A model generated the notes under the pieces. That model ran no database searches. It saw nothing but the letters and a program-made list of their open reading frames with translations, and had not been told where the DNA came from. The position numbers and the translations under genes were made by a program. DNA of 64,000 bases from JADJDM01 sp044352985 (GTDB taxonomy: Bacteria > Bacteroidota > Bacteroidia > B-17B0 > Aurantibacillaceae): NCBI GenBank assembly GCA_044352985.1, contig JBILCU010000004.1, forward strand, positions 1-64,000. Direction: 5' to 3'. The first letter of the stretch is position 1. Each line of letters starts with the position of its first letter. This document shows positions 43,198-52,549 of the stretch, in pieces.

Positions 43198-44688
43198 TTA
43201 CGTTGTTTTAACGTTGAGATTAGTTGCTGATTTTTCATCTGATATAACTTCATTATGATAGCAATCAATAGCAACGATGATAGCCAAAAATCCCCAAAAA
43301 GGAACGGCTAACTTATCCGAATCTAAAAAATTATTTAAGAATCCGTGAATAAAATAGGTGCTCATTCCCACAATAATTGACCCAACAAGAATTTTTAAAT
43401 TGTAGTCTTTAATACAATAGTAAAGTTTATATGATTTAAAATAAAATACACAGGTTAGCAATAAAACGATCATAGTACCAATTAATCCTTGTTCAGCTAA
43501 TGGTCCTAAATATTCACTATGAGCATTTCCGTTACTTCCATCATTATTACTAATTATGGTTTTTTCACTTGATTTTTGAAAGGGTGCATATTGAAGAATG
43601 TATGTGCCTGGACCAAATCCAAAAAAAGGTTTTTCATCATACATCCTTAATGCGCAATTCCATCGGTTTAGACGCTCAACGTTGCTTGGATCGGTTTTAA
43701 TATTGGTTATTGATCCAATATTGTCTGCTTTATTGCCCTCAGAATCGGCTTTGTTTTTTTCCAGACTAATTATAATCTCGTTTTGAAAAACAAAGAAAAC
43801 TGAAAAAACAGTTACAATAAATATAAAAATTGTTCGAAATTTTATTTTTAAAAGTAGGGTTAATAAAATAAAGCAAGAGCCTACAATACTTAACCACGCT
43901 GCCCTTGCTGTTGAAAGATAAATTCCTGATAATAAAAGTACGGAGGCAATTACAAAAAATAATCTGTAATTAAGAGATTTGTTTTTTAAAAATATAAAAC
44001 CAATTGTAATGGGTAAGAAAAGAGAAATTGCAGCACCGTAAGCAGTATGGTCGTTGTAAAATGGAGTCATAATCCAGTTTGAAACTTCATCCGAAAAACC
44101 AAAACCGGCATGTTTAATTGTGGTCTGTAAAATTACAATAAGTAAACCCAATAAATAAAGAATAATAAAAGAATAAATGTTTTTTAAATGCTTAAATAAA
44201 TAAGATGCGAAATAAAATGAACTGCCAACAAGCCATAATCTGGAAATAAAAAACTTAATTGATACAAGAGGCATTGTGCTTGTAATTGAAGTAATTATAA
44301 TCCAAATGAGTTGAAGAATAATTAAGTATGATAGTGCATGATTAACAAATTTTTTTTCTAAGAAATTAAAATAGATTTGATGAATTAAGCCCAATAATAA
44401 TAAGCCTGCAAATACCGGTTCGGTTGGTAAACTTAAATCCAATGATTGATGACCATCAGCAAAACCTAATTCCCTTAAAGAAACCGAAAGAGGAGTAAGA
44501 AAAACGGATATTAAAAATAATTTTTCGGTGTAGAAAATAGCTAGAATAATAAGTAAAAAAGCAAGAGGTAAAAGGCTTAGGTAAATTATAAAGTTATTGT
44601 TGAATAAGTAATAAAACACCAAGCCAAAAGCTAGAAACAATAATGGTAATAAGAAAAATATTCGGATATTATTCCTGAATAATTGCAT
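43198..44688 (-). CDS. O-antigen ligase/polymerase family membrane protein
   Basis: 496 residues with about a dozen membrane helices (LLPLLFLAFGLVFYYLF, IIYLSLLPLAFLLIILAIFY and more). The large periplasmic loop contains GFGPGTYILQYAPFQ and NAHSEYLGPLAEQGLIG, the Wzy/WaaL hallmark with a key His. Such proteins polymerise or ligate polysaccharide chains on undecaprenyl carriers at the periplasmic face. It overlaps the upstream Wzz-like gene by 20 bases and ends the polysaccharide assembly operon. Confidence 0.88.
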   Translation of the reverse strand: MQLFRNNIRIFFLLPLLFLAFGLVFYYLFNNNFIIYLSLLPLAFLLIILAIFYTEKLFLISVFLTPLSVSLRELGFADGHQSLDLSLPTEPVFAGLLLLGLIHQIYFNFLEKKFVNHALSYLIILQLIWIIITSITSTMPLVSIKFFISRLWLVGSSFYFASYLFKHLKNIYSFIILYLLGLLIVILQTTIKHAGFGFSDEVSNWIMTPFYNDHTAYGAAISLFLPITIGFIFLKNKSLNYRLFFVIASVLLLSGIYLSTARAAWLSIVGSCFILLTLLLKIKFRTIFIFIVTVFSVFFVFQNEIIISLEKNKADSEGNKADNIGSITNIKTDPSNVERLNRWNCALRMYDEKPFFGFGPGTYILQYAPFQKSSEKTIISNNDGSNGNAHSEYLGPLAEQGLIGTMIVLLLTCVFYFKSYKLYYCIKDYNLKILVGSIIVGMSTYFIHGFLNNFLDSDKLAVPFWGFLAIIVAIDCYHNEVISDEKSATNLNVKTT

Positions 44689-45649
44689 CTTTAATTTTTT
44701 GAAATTTAACCTTAAGAATTATATAAAGGCAGGAAGAAAAAGTGAAAATTAATGTGAGCCCAATTACTAATAATGTTCTTTTAGGTGAATCTTTTTCAGT
44801 AGGTAATTCTGGTTTTGAAATTTCTTGTACGAAATTGATATTGCTTTTTATTTTTGCTTTTTCATCATCAATAGCTAATTTAATTTTAACAGCTTCAAGT
44901 ATGTTTCCTTTAAATTCTTCTGTTAATTGCAAGAAATCAATTCCATTTTCACTTATTTTTTTTAATTCAGGATTAAATTCGTTAATGCTTTTTTGAGGTA
45001 TATTTTTATAATAGCTTTTTGAAAGTTGTTCGATTTGAAGATAATAGTCAAACAAACCAAATTTCTCGCTGAGATTTTTTATGATAAGCTTTAAACTATC
45101 TGCGTTTTTATTTCGGTTTTCAAGTGTATTGTTTAATAACGATATTTTTTCTTTTATAAGATAGTTTACTGATTTTTGAATAAACTGATTAGTGATTTTA
45201 ATTATTCCTTCTGCTAATTTATATGCCATTTCCGGATCTTTATCATAAACTTCAATTAAAATCGATTCGTATTTAGTTTGTGAAAACTTAAAGTTGTCTT
45301 TGTAATAATAAGTGTAGTAAGTGTTGAATTTTGGATTGTTTTTATCTAAGCCGTAATGTTTATCAAGTTCGAAATCAGTTAATAATTGGTTTTTAATTTC
45401 ATTAGAATTAATAAATTGCATTAAAAGCTCTGTGTTAGTAGCTTCATTGTTTGATAAAATATCGTTAGAAAAAAGGATGCCTCTGTTAGATAATAAATTT
45501 GAAGAATAAATTACACCTGAAGATTTATATTTTGGAGTAATTACCAAAGCAATTACAATAGATGCGATAAGACCAATTAATGCTGAATATAAAATATACC
45601 TCCTCTTTTTATATACTATTTTTAGTACCTCTAAATTCATTTTTTGCAT
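44669..45649 (-). CDS. Wzz-like polysaccharide chain-length protein, copy 2
   Basis: 326 residues. Two membrane helices flank a long periplasmic region: YILYSALIGLIASIVIALVI near the start and TLLVIGLTLIFTFSSCLYII near the end, the second preceded by PELPTEKDSPKRT, the Pro-rich segment of Wzz/PCP proteins. The helical middle (LNNTLENRNKNADSLKLIIK) forms the periplasmic barrel. No Walker kinase domain, so a PCP-1-type regulator. The start at 45640 (MNLEVLK) is equally possible. A paralogue is encoded two genes upstream. Confidence 0.85.
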   Translation of the reverse strand: MQKMNLEVLKIVYKKRRYILYSALIGLIASIVIALVITPKYKSSGVIYSSNLLSNRGILFSNDILSNNEATNTELLMQFINSNEIKNQLLTDFELDKHYGLDKNNPKFNTYYTYYYKDNFKFSQTKYESILIEVYDKDPEMAYKLAEGIIKITNQFIQKSVNYLIKEKISLLNNTLENRNKNADSLKLIIKNLSEKFGLFDYYLQIEQLSKSYYKNIPQKSINEFNPELKKISENGIDFLQLTEEFKGNILEAVKIKLAIDDEKAKIKSNINFVQEISKPELPTEKDSPKRTLLVIGLTLIFTFSSCLYIILKVKFQKIKDAIIQE

Positions 45650-45653
45650 TTTG

Positions 45654-47096
45654 TTAGTATTTCAAAAATCTCAAAATTGATTTCAAACTAATTAATCCAG
45701 TTAATAACGCCCAAACTACACTTAGTATTGTCATGATGGTAAAATTTATCATCCAATTGTTTAAAAAATGATAAGTGAAAATATTGAAGCAAATAACTCC
45801 AACAATAAACAAACATAATTGTGTAATTAATCTTTTATTAAATCTGAATTTAAAAATTTTTATTGCCAGATAAATTTGTAGAATGGCTGTGAAAAATTGG
45901 GTTATTAAACTAGAGATAGCAGATCCGTATGCTTTTAAGTAATTGATTAAAATAATATTTAAGATTAAGTTTAATAATATGCCTGATAATGCCATGTAAT
46001 TTAATTGTTTAAGATTACCGTTAGCTGTTAATAATGTACCGAAAATATAGGTGCTTGAAATAGCAATAAAGCAACACATTAATACACTAAATACATGTGC
46101 GGAATCAGTATTTCCGTGATTAATAAGTGCAGTAATTTCTATATTATAGTAAAAGCAACCTATTGCCACTACAATTGCTGGAGTAATTAAAAGAGTAAAT
46201 GATAGTTTAACTAATTGTTCAGTATTTTCTTTGTATTTAATCATTCTGCTAAATACAGGTAACAATTGAATGGAAAATAAATAAGCGATCATGTTTGCCG
46301 AATCCAATAATCGAAAGCCTTTTGCGTAAATACCCGCTTCTTTTGCGCCCTCGTCTCCACCTAAAATTCGCTCAATCATAACAGCATCTAATCTGTTATA
46401 GAAAGTCATTAATAAAACTAAAATAGCAAATGGATAACTTTTTTTAAGTATCATTAGGCAAAAAGGCCAATTCCAAACAATTTTTAAATCCGTTGTTTTA
46501 CTTAAAACAGCAATAAAAGCTAGAGCAGCAGTAATAAAGTAAGCAGCTGTTTGTATATACACAAACGTCATTATATCTATTTTAATTTCTGTAAAATTGG
46601 TCCATAGTATTATACTACAGATGACAATCATAATGGTTCTGTCTAAAATAGAGATTAAACTATCTGTTTTAAATAAATGAAGACCTAAAAGATTTGATCG
46701 TAAGTAAAGAATAAGAGAAATTAAAAACTGATTAAAACCAAGTATGAGCAATAGTTTTATTAAACGTGAATCATACCCAATAACTAAACCAATACCTACA
46801 GTAAATACAAGATACACGATTGCAAGTGAAAGTTTAAGTACAAAAAGTGCCGAAAAATGTTTAGTTAGTAAATGATTATTTTGAGCAATATTTTTGTTGT
46901 TGAAGTTGGTTATTCCAAAATCAAGTAAAATATTTAATAGGAATGAAAAATTAAATAAAGAAAAGTATTCACCATAAGCAACGTTACCAACCTCTTGCTG
47001 TACTGCAGGTTCAATAACTAATGGCCAAAAAGGTTTTACCAATAAATTGAGAAAAATTAATATGGCAAGATTATTTATAAATTTTTTCTGACTCAT
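45654..47096 (-). CDS. Polysaccharide flippase (Wzx/MATE-like)
   Basis: 480 residues from ATG at 47096; the longer frame starts with TTG. About 12-14 membrane segments (LAILIFLNLLVKPFWPLVI, LLLILGFNQFLISLILYLR, FAILVLLMTFYNRLDAVMIE). YNRLDAVMIERILGGDEGAK and AGIYAKGFRLLDSANMIAYL are typical of polysaccharide exporters of the MVF superfamily. It should move lipid-linked repeat units to the periplasm for the polymerase/ligase encoded two genes on. It sits between the two Wzz-like genes. Confidence 0.88.
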   Translation of the reverse strand: MSQKKFINNLAILIFLNLLVKPFWPLVIEPAVQQEVGNVAYGEYFSLFNFSFLLNILLDFGITNFNNKNIAQNNHLLTKHFSALFVLKLSLAIVYLVFTVGIGLVIGYDSRLIKLLLILGFNQFLISLILYLRSNLLGLHLFKTDSLISILDRTIMIVICSIILWTNFTEIKIDIMTFVYIQTAAYFITAALAFIAVLSKTTDLKIVWNWPFCLMILKKSYPFAILVLLMTFYNRLDAVMIERILGGDEGAKEAGIYAKGFRLLDSANMIAYLFSIQLLPVFSRMIKYKENTEQLVKLSFTLLITPAIVVAIGCFYYNIEITALINHGNTDSAHVFSVLMCCFIAISSTYIFGTLLTANGNLKQLNYMALSGILLNLILNIILINYLKAYGSAISSLITQFFTAILQIYLAIKIFKFRFNKRLITQLCLFIVGVICFNIFTYHFLNNWMINFTIMTILSVVWALLTGLISLKSILRFLKY

Positions 47097-47113
47097 GAAA
47101 CTCAACGAGTTTT

Positions 47114-48076
47114 TTATTTATTAATAACCTCTTTTAGTGATTTAATTTTATCTTCAAAAATGTAGTAAAGAGATACCAGTAAAACTGAACTTAATGTAAA
47201 TACAAAAACGATTACCGTTCTTTTTGGTGAATCTTTTGCTTCAGGAGTTATAGGCTTAGATGCAATTGTTGTATAAGTAATTTTTTTATCAATATCTCTT
47301 ACACCTTTATCTAATTCTTGCAAAGAGGCGTTAAAGTCGCCCAAATAAATATTAAATTGATCCGACCAAACTTTTGTTTTTCTTTCTTTCCATTGTTCTT
47401 CCTTTCCTTGAATTTCTAATTCTCCTAATTTTATTGCTAAACCTTCAGATCTACCTTCTGGTATAGACTTGTAATAATACTTTGCCGCATTTCCAATTTT
47501 ATCGCTGTAGTTATTAATGCCAAATTTTTCACTAAAGTCTTTTAAGAGTACATCTACGCTATCCATTGATTTTTTACGTGTACTCATGTATAACTTATTT
47601 GCTTGGTTATATTCAGAAATTTTTTGGTTTTTAGAAAAACGTATGTGATCATTTACTGCATCAATAATTCCTTCCACTAAATCTTTAGCCATTTGAGGAG
47701 ATTGATCGTACACTATTATCTCGATTGAACCATATTTTGTTTGGTTTAATATGATGTTCTCTTTGATTATATTGAAATAATAAGTTTCGGCAAGTTTATT
47801 TGTAGAATCAATTTTATAGTGTTGGTACAAATTGTAATTCTTTCGGATGATTTCTTTAACTTCAACTGAGTTTAAAAATTGCATCAACTGTTCGGTTGGT
47901 GTTTCATCGCTATAACTTGTAAGATTTGCAGGGTAAATAGTAGCCTCTGATTTAAATCTGGGTGGAATTAAAAGAGCGATAGTTATAGATAAAAGTAGAG
48001 CTAATATTCCAACTTTTAAAATATTTATTCTTTTTTTCCATAAAATACCTAAAAGATAGATGTTCATTTTTTCCAT
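47114..48076 (-). CDS. Wzz-like polysaccharide chain-length protein, copy 1
   Basis: 320 residues with the same layout as the copy at 44669: first helix ILKVGILALLLSITIALLIP, periplasmic helices with PTEQLMQFLNSVEVKEIIRK, a closing TPEAKDSPKRTVIVFVFTLS leading into the second helix, and a short cytoplasmic tail. It is the first gene of the operon. The matching phrases in both copies (TEQLMQFLNS / TELLMQFINS, SPKRT) show an old duplication. Together they would set the length of the exported polysaccharide. Confidence 0.86.
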   Translation of the reverse strand: MEKMNIYLLGILWKKRINILKVGILALLLSITIALLIPPRFKSEATIYPANLTSYSDETPTEQLMQFLNSVEVKEIIRKNYNLYQHYKIDSTNKLAETYYFNIIKENIILNQTKYGSIEIIVYDQSPQMAKDLVEGIIDAVNDHIRFSKNQKISEYNQANKLYMSTRKKSMDSVDVLLKDFSEKFGINNYSDKIGNAAKYYYKSIPEGRSEGLAIKLGELEIQGKEEQWKERKTKVWSDQFNIYLGDFNASLQELDKGVRDIDKKITYTTIASKPITPEAKDSPKRTVIVFVFTLSSVLLVSLYYIFEDKIKSLKEVINK

Positions 48077-48175
48077 GTATGGATTATGATTTTTTTATAA
48101 ATAAGCTCGCGAAGATAAGAATTAATCAAATAACTAAAAACTAATGATTATCAACTAATTAATAAATATTATGCG

Positions 48176-48598
48176 TTAAAATTCATGGTTTTCTCTTTGA
48201 GTAATTAACATTCTCCATTCATTTAAAATAGGTATGGTTTGGTTTTCTTCATAATCAAAACAAACAAGAGTACCTATACCAGTTGCAACAAGTACTATAT
48301 TATCTCTTACTAATGCATTATGAATTTCTATGCTTTTATTTCCAAGTTTTGTTACTGTAGTGTGGCAAACAATATTATCTTTTAAAAATACGGGAAGATG
48401 ATATTCTAAAATGTTTTTTGCTAAAATCATCCCATTTTTTTTCCAGTTAATTCGTTTTCCTAAAACATCATCAAAATAGTCAACTCTGGCCATTTCAAAG
48501 TAAGATGCAAAAACAGCATTATTTACATGACCAAAAGCATCAAGGTCAGAAAAACGAATTTGTATTGAAGTCTGATGATTAAATTTTGCGAAATCCAT
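48176..48598 (-). CDS. Acyl-CoA thioesterase (4HBT, hot-dog fold)
   Basis: 140 residues from ATG at 48598 (MDFAKFNHQTSIQIRF); the longer frame adds only an unlikely hydrophobic start. SDLDAFGHVNNAVFASYFEM carries the catalytic Asp of the 4-hydroxybenzoyl-CoA thioesterase family (D-x-x-G-H-V-N-N), and ARVDYFDDVLG continues the central helix. It hydrolyses acyl-CoA thioesters; the acyl group is unknown. Stands alone between the polysaccharide operon and tmRNA. Confidence 0.9.
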   Translation of the reverse strand: MDFAKFNHQTSIQIRFSDLDAFGHVNNAVFASYFEMARVDYFDDVLGKRINWKKNGMILAKNILEYHLPVFLKDNIVCHTTVTKLGNKSIEIHNALVRDNIVLVATGIGTLVCFDYEENQTIPILNEWRMLITQRENHEF

Positions 48599-48682
48599 AA
48601 ATAAATAACATAAAAACAACAAATTTATTTTTTTAAGCCTTACATTGTATTAAATTTGTATTGTTCTTTGAATTTACCAATT

Positions 48683-49047
48683 GGGCCCGCCCGGTTTTGA
48701 CAGCGAGTGCAATAGCAGTGTAAGCATGTAGTGTATTGTGAACGGAGCACTTTAAATCTAATTCTCAAAATTTTATCTGGCGAAGAGTATTCTTACGCTA
48801 TGGCTGCTTAATCTAGGATTTAGCAACCTTTGCAACCCTTATAGCGCACTTGCTTAGCGATAAGGACCTTGCATCGTAAAATAGCAAGTTATTCTGTTGA
48901 TGTTACTATTCAGAATAATATTAGTAACTAAGCTGAAATTTGGTTTGTATTTATGCCTGGCTTCGGACGAAAATTAAATAGATGCTAAACATGTAGAAAG
49001 CATTTTTATTCCTTGTTTGGACGAGAGTTCGAATCTCTCCGGGTCCA
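48683..49047 (+). ncRNA. ssrA: Transfer-messenger RNA
   Basis: The 5' end GGGCCCGCCCGGTTTTGACA pairs with the 3' end CGGGTCC-A (acceptor stem with one G-U pair), and the T-arm GAGAG-TTCGAAT-CTCTC is complete. The reading frame GGC GAA GAG TAT TCT TAC then GCT ATG GCT GCT TAA gives the degradation tag GEEYSYAMAA, ending AMAA in place of the usual ALAA; the exact resume codon could be one codon earlier. CCA is not encoded after the discriminator A. It rescues stalled ribosomes and marks their products for proteolysis. A terminator follows at once. Confidence 0.95.
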
Positions 49048-49050
49048 CCC

Positions 49051-49089
49051 AAAGGGACAAACTTAAAAATTTAAGTTTGTCCCTTTTTT
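49051..49089 (+). terminator. tmRNA terminator
   Basis: AAAGGGACAAACTTAAA - AA - TTTAAGTTTGTCCCTTTTTT, a very stable stem with a T run, directly after the tmRNA 3' end. Confidence 0.93.
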
Positions 49090-49217
49090 ATTTCCTCTGA
49101 AACCCATGTAAATACTATAGATTCGAGAGATTCCGTTTTTTTAAATGAGAGTTCGAACTTTTTTTTAAAATCACCATTTTTAGCCTAGTATCTTAAAGGG
49201 ATTCGAACTTTTTGAGT

Positions 49218-50324
49218 TTATTTTTTCAGGAGGTTAAATAATTCCGTATTTATATAAAGTGTTTCTTTCCAAACCTTTTTGGATTTTAAAACTTCAATTT
49301 TTTCCAACTCTTTAAGATATTTTGATGCTGTAATTCGCGAAATACCTAATCTATTTTCTAAATATTCGCTTTTACAATAAGGTTGCTCAAACAGAATTTC
49401 AATCAATTCTTTACTATAAATTTTAGGAATCATTTTTTGCACAGCTCCTTTTGTTTGATCAAACAATTTGTTTATTCTGTTAACCTGAAAAATTGTTTCA
49501 TTTGCGGTAGATTCTATTCCTTTCAAAATAAATAAAATCCAAGTTTCCCAATTTTGTTTTGTTCTAACTTCTTGTAACAATTTATAATAATCAGATTTGT
49601 TATCTATTATATAACCGCTTAAAAATAATACAGGGTTTTCAAGCAGTCCACCCATTATTAAGCACAAAATATTTATTATCCTACCAGTACGCCCGTTTCC
49701 ATCATAAAAAGGATGGATGCTTTCAAATTGATAATGTTGAACAGCCATTTTTATTAGGTGAGGAATATCATCTTCCTCATTTATGTATTGCTCGTAGTTT
49801 CTCAGTAGCCTATTTATAGCATCGATATTGTTAGGAGGTGTATAAATCACTTTTCCTGTTGATGCATTTCGAAGAGCAGTACCTGGCAATTTTCTTATTC
49901 CTGCATTATTTTCTTCAAGTATTTTTTGAATTTCAATAATTGCATTTGTTGTTAAAAAAGACTTCTTCTTTATAAAGTTTACACCATAAAGCATTGCCTC
50001 GCGGTATCTTAAAACTTCCTTTGTGGCCGTATCTACTTGAATACCTTTCGCAGAAAGGGCTTGGTATAATTTGTCTTGTGTTGTTATTACATTTTCTATT
50101 TCTGAACTAGCTCTAGCCTCTTTCAAAATAACTGCATTAAGCAAAATTTCCGGATTTGGTAAAATGTTTACTATTCCTTTTAATTCTGCCAAAGCAACTG
50201 AAGATTTTACCAATTGCCTTAAAACTTTTACCGTTTCAATTTTGTCTTTAGGGGGGGGTAAAAAAGGCAAATTATTGAATGCTTTTTCACTTTCGGGAAC
50301 TGTAATATTTTTACTTTTTGTCAT
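49218..50324 (-). CDS. Fic-family AMP transferase with winged-helix C-terminus
   Basis: 368 residues. The Fic motif HPFYDGNGRTGR (His204) is exact. SSEIEN at residues 73-78 matches the inhibitory S-x-x-x-E-G/N motif of class II Fic proteins, placing Glu77 over the active site. After the Fic core the last ~70 residues (EILFEQPYCKSEYLENRLG, ISRITASKYLKELEKI) form a helix-turn-helix domain. Such proteins transfer AMP (or other groups) to target proteins and often regulate themselves. It lies just downstream of tmRNA in the opposite direction, a typical place for island cargo. Confidence 0.93.
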   Translation of the reverse strand: MTKSKNITVPESEKAFNNLPFLPPPKDKIETVKVLRQLVKSSVALAELKGIVNILPNPEILLNAVILKEARASSEIENVITTQDKLYQALSAKGIQVDTATKEVLRYREAMLYGVNFIKKKSFLTTNAIIEIQKILEENNAGIRKLPGTALRNASTGKVIYTPPNNIDAINRLLRNYEQYINEEDDIPHLIKMAVQHYQFESIHPFYDGNGRTGRIINILCLIMGGLLENPVLFLSGYIIDNKSDYYKLLQEVRTKQNWETWILFILKGIESTANETIFQVNRINKLFDQTKGAVQKMIPKIYSKELIEILFEQPYCKSEYLENRLGISRITASKYLKELEKIEVLKSKKVWKETLYINTELFNLLKK

Positions 50325-50496
50325 GTAAAGCGTTTTTACCTGATACGATTATCATGTAAAGATAATTAATAATTCTATACCTGAAAAGTTTCTCATGTAT
50401 AAATACTATACATGAGAAAACATCCCATATAATGCTTTTGTACCATCGCTTATATGGAGCCTTAAAGCACTCAAAACCTCTAAATCTTTCATAAAC

Positions 50497-50527
50497 GAGT
50501 TCGAAAAAATATCAGTGAAGTCCACAA
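50497..50527 (+). repeat. Direct repeat A (att-like, degenerate tmRNA end)
   Basis: GAGTTCGAAAAAATATC then AGTGAAGTCCACAA; 27 of 31 bases match the copy at 52487-52517. GAGTTCGAA and GTCCAC also occur in the same order at the tmRNA 3' end, with shorter spacing. With its partner it flanks the laterally acquired monooxygenase gene. Confidence 0.7.
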
Positions 50528-50570
50528 CCCTTAACGCTCTATATTTACCAGAGCTTTAAGGGCTGTTTTT
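50528..50570 (+). terminator. Plus-strand terminator without a plus-strand gene
   Basis: CCCTTAACGCTCT - ATATTTACC - AGAGCTTTAAGGG followed by CTGTTTTT. The T run is on the plus strand, yet both neighbouring genes run on the minus strand. Confidence 0.75.
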
Positions 50571-50583
50571 CAGAAAGCCATTG

Positions 50584-52032
50584 TTATGCGTTTTTTTTCT
50601 TTAAACTTCTACCTCTCGGCGCATCACCCTCATGTAGCACAATTTCGGAATGAAGGTAATGTATCGCCTCTGCTGAAGCTTTCACTTTGGAAGCAGTGCG
50701 CTCTAACATTTCTGATTCAAACTCTGTTAATACACTTTTCCTTACTCCAACTTCTTTCCAAAGAGATAAAGGTCCACATCCTTTTGTGATTGCACGAGCA
50801 AGTGACAAAGCATCTAAAAGAGCTTGGTTCGCTCCCTGTCCTTTAAATGGACTCATAGGGTGAGCCGAATCTCCAATCAGAGTTGCTTTTCCACATTTCT
50901 CCAATAATTTTGAATCAAGTAATTCTCGGTCATACACAGGATAGCCGGAAATCTGAGCGATCAAGGTTGCCGATACGATCTGAGGAATGGGATCGTGCCA
51001 CTGAGTTCTACGACACGCTTCTTCCTTAAGCGCTTGAGCTCCTTGAGCACTCAACTCCTTTGCCTCTCTTTCCGACATCGGAAAACTAAGTTGCCACATC
51101 ACAGAGTCTTTAGAATAAGGCATTATATAAATTCGTTCATTGCCATTGGCAGTTTGAAATACGGTGGCTGAATCCAACAAAGAATTTTCAAGACCTTTTA
51201 GTGCGCTCAAAGGACAAATACCCAATATCACAATACAACCTAAGTAACGTAAAGGATTTATATCCTCACCAATCAACAAACTCCGAACCGAACTACGAAT
51301 ACCATCTGCTCCTACTACGAGATCAGCCTTTGCGCTTTTCATTTCTCCATTCACTTGAAAAGTTAGGTCAACACCATCACCCTCACATTCCTTAAATCCT
51401 ACTAACTGATGTCCCCACGAAACCGTACCGTGTACCCCAAGTTGCTCAAGCATTGCTAAGCGCAATGACTGTCGCGCGATATGTATATTTGTGCGCTTCG
51501 GGGATGCTTTTTTATTTGAATTCATACTCTTTCGCATGCCCCATTCACCAATCACTTTTCCTTCTGTTGTATGAACTATATGTCTAGTTGAATTAACCCC
51601 GTCTTTTAATAATAAAAGACCAAATCCCTCCATCGCATTACTAGCTTGCTGCAAAGTGAGTCCATATCCTTGAGGTCGAGTATCGAAACCGGTATCTCGC
51701 TCATAAAGGGTAAAAGGTATGCCGCGGTGCAAGCAAGCCACGGCCAGAGCCACTCCTCCAATACCTCCTCCAATAATAGCAACGTGTGGGTAGTTTACCT
51801 TATCTGCTATGGGAGGGTGAGTAGATTGAATTAATCCGGAGCCGCCACAGTTCATGCATGAATATAAGTGGCGATTAGGACGAACTGCAACCTTGCCTTC
51901 TTCCATTGATTCTTCAAATTGATCTGATTCCATCTGGAAATGGAGTTGCACTTTCTTTTTGAACTTTCGGCTTTTTTTTCCTCGTCCCTGACATTCCAGA
52001 CAAATAGACCAACTAGCCCCTTTATTTTCCAC
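50584..52032 (-). CDS. FAD-dependent monooxygenase with N-terminal DnaJ-like zinc motifs
   Basis: 482 residues from a GTG. The catalytic part (about 80-450) has HVAIIGGGIGGVALAVACLH (FAD Rossmann), KADLVVGADGIRSSVRSLL (DG motif) and ATLIGDSAHPMSPFKGQGAN (GD motif), the set of UbiH/salicylate-hydroxylase-type enzymes that use NAD(P)H and O2. The first 70 residues carry CLECQGRGKKS and CMNCGGSGLI, two CxxCxGxG units as in the DnaJ zinc centre. GC content is clearly higher than in flanking genes, and the gene lies between direct repeats, so it was acquired. Related fusion proteins occur in scattered bacteria; substrate unknown. Confidence 0.87.
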   Translation of the reverse strand: MENKGASWSICLECQGRGKKSRKFKKKVQLHFQMESDQFEESMEEGKVAVRPNRHLYSCMNCGGSGLIQSTHPPIADKVNYPHVAIIGGGIGGVALAVACLHRGIPFTLYERDTGFDTRPQGYGLTLQQASNAMEGFGLLLLKDGVNSTRHIVHTTEGKVIGEWGMRKSMNSNKKASPKRTNIHIARQSLRLAMLEQLGVHGTVSWGHQLVGFKECEGDGVDLTFQVNGEMKSAKADLVVGADGIRSSVRSLLIGEDINPLRYLGCIVILGICPLSALKGLENSLLDSATVFQTANGNERIYIMPYSKDSVMWQLSFPMSEREAKELSAQGAQALKEEACRRTQWHDPIPQIVSATLIAQISGYPVYDRELLDSKLLEKCGKATLIGDSAHPMSPFKGQGANQALLDALSLARAITKGCGPLSLWKEVGVRKSVLTEFESEMLERTASKVKASAEAIHYLHSEIVLHEGDAPRGRSLKKKNA

Positions 52033-52486
52033 TTTTTAATCTTTTTTTTACCTTATTTGACTCCTATCAATATGAAAAACTTAACAAATACAGTTGAGAC
52101 AAAGATTAATTGCAAAATAGTTATAATTGCTTTAATTTCTTCTATACGATTTAAAGTAATAATATTACTGTTTTCTGAATAACTTTTATAGATGGGCAAT
52201 TTGTGTTTATTACTTAGGATTACAAATCTACTTCAACAAATATAAATTAAAAGCAATTAAGGAACTCGCAAATATTTAGAAAAATATACACTGACATAAT
52301 ATACATTTGAAATAGGTAAGGAGTTTTTACCTAATGAAGCCCTCATTGCAGATGATAGGCAATGTATACACGATAACTTTGTTACATGTAAAACTATTAG
52401 GGAGAAAATAATACACCATATTATAGTTTTAACATTCAGTAAGAAACCATTTTAATAAGCTTAATGCATTAAGATTTTCAATAAAA
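52033..52486. other. AT-rich gap with no gene
   Basis: Only a 36-codon frame from 52071 (MKNLTNTVETKINCK...) is open, with a hydrophobic end; I see no support for it. Sequence is AT-rich again, in contrast to the monooxygenase gene. Confidence 0.5.
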
Positions 52487-52517
52487 GAGTTCGAAAAAAT
52501 ATCGGAGGAATCCACAA
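52487..52517 (+). repeat. Direct repeat B (att-like)
   Basis: GAGTTCGAAAAAATATC then GGAGGAATCCACAA, the partner of repeat A with four mismatches in 31 bases, in the same orientation, 1.99 kb away. Confidence 0.7.
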
Positions 52518-52549
52518 ATTAATCTAATTTTAGATCATTATCAAAAATT

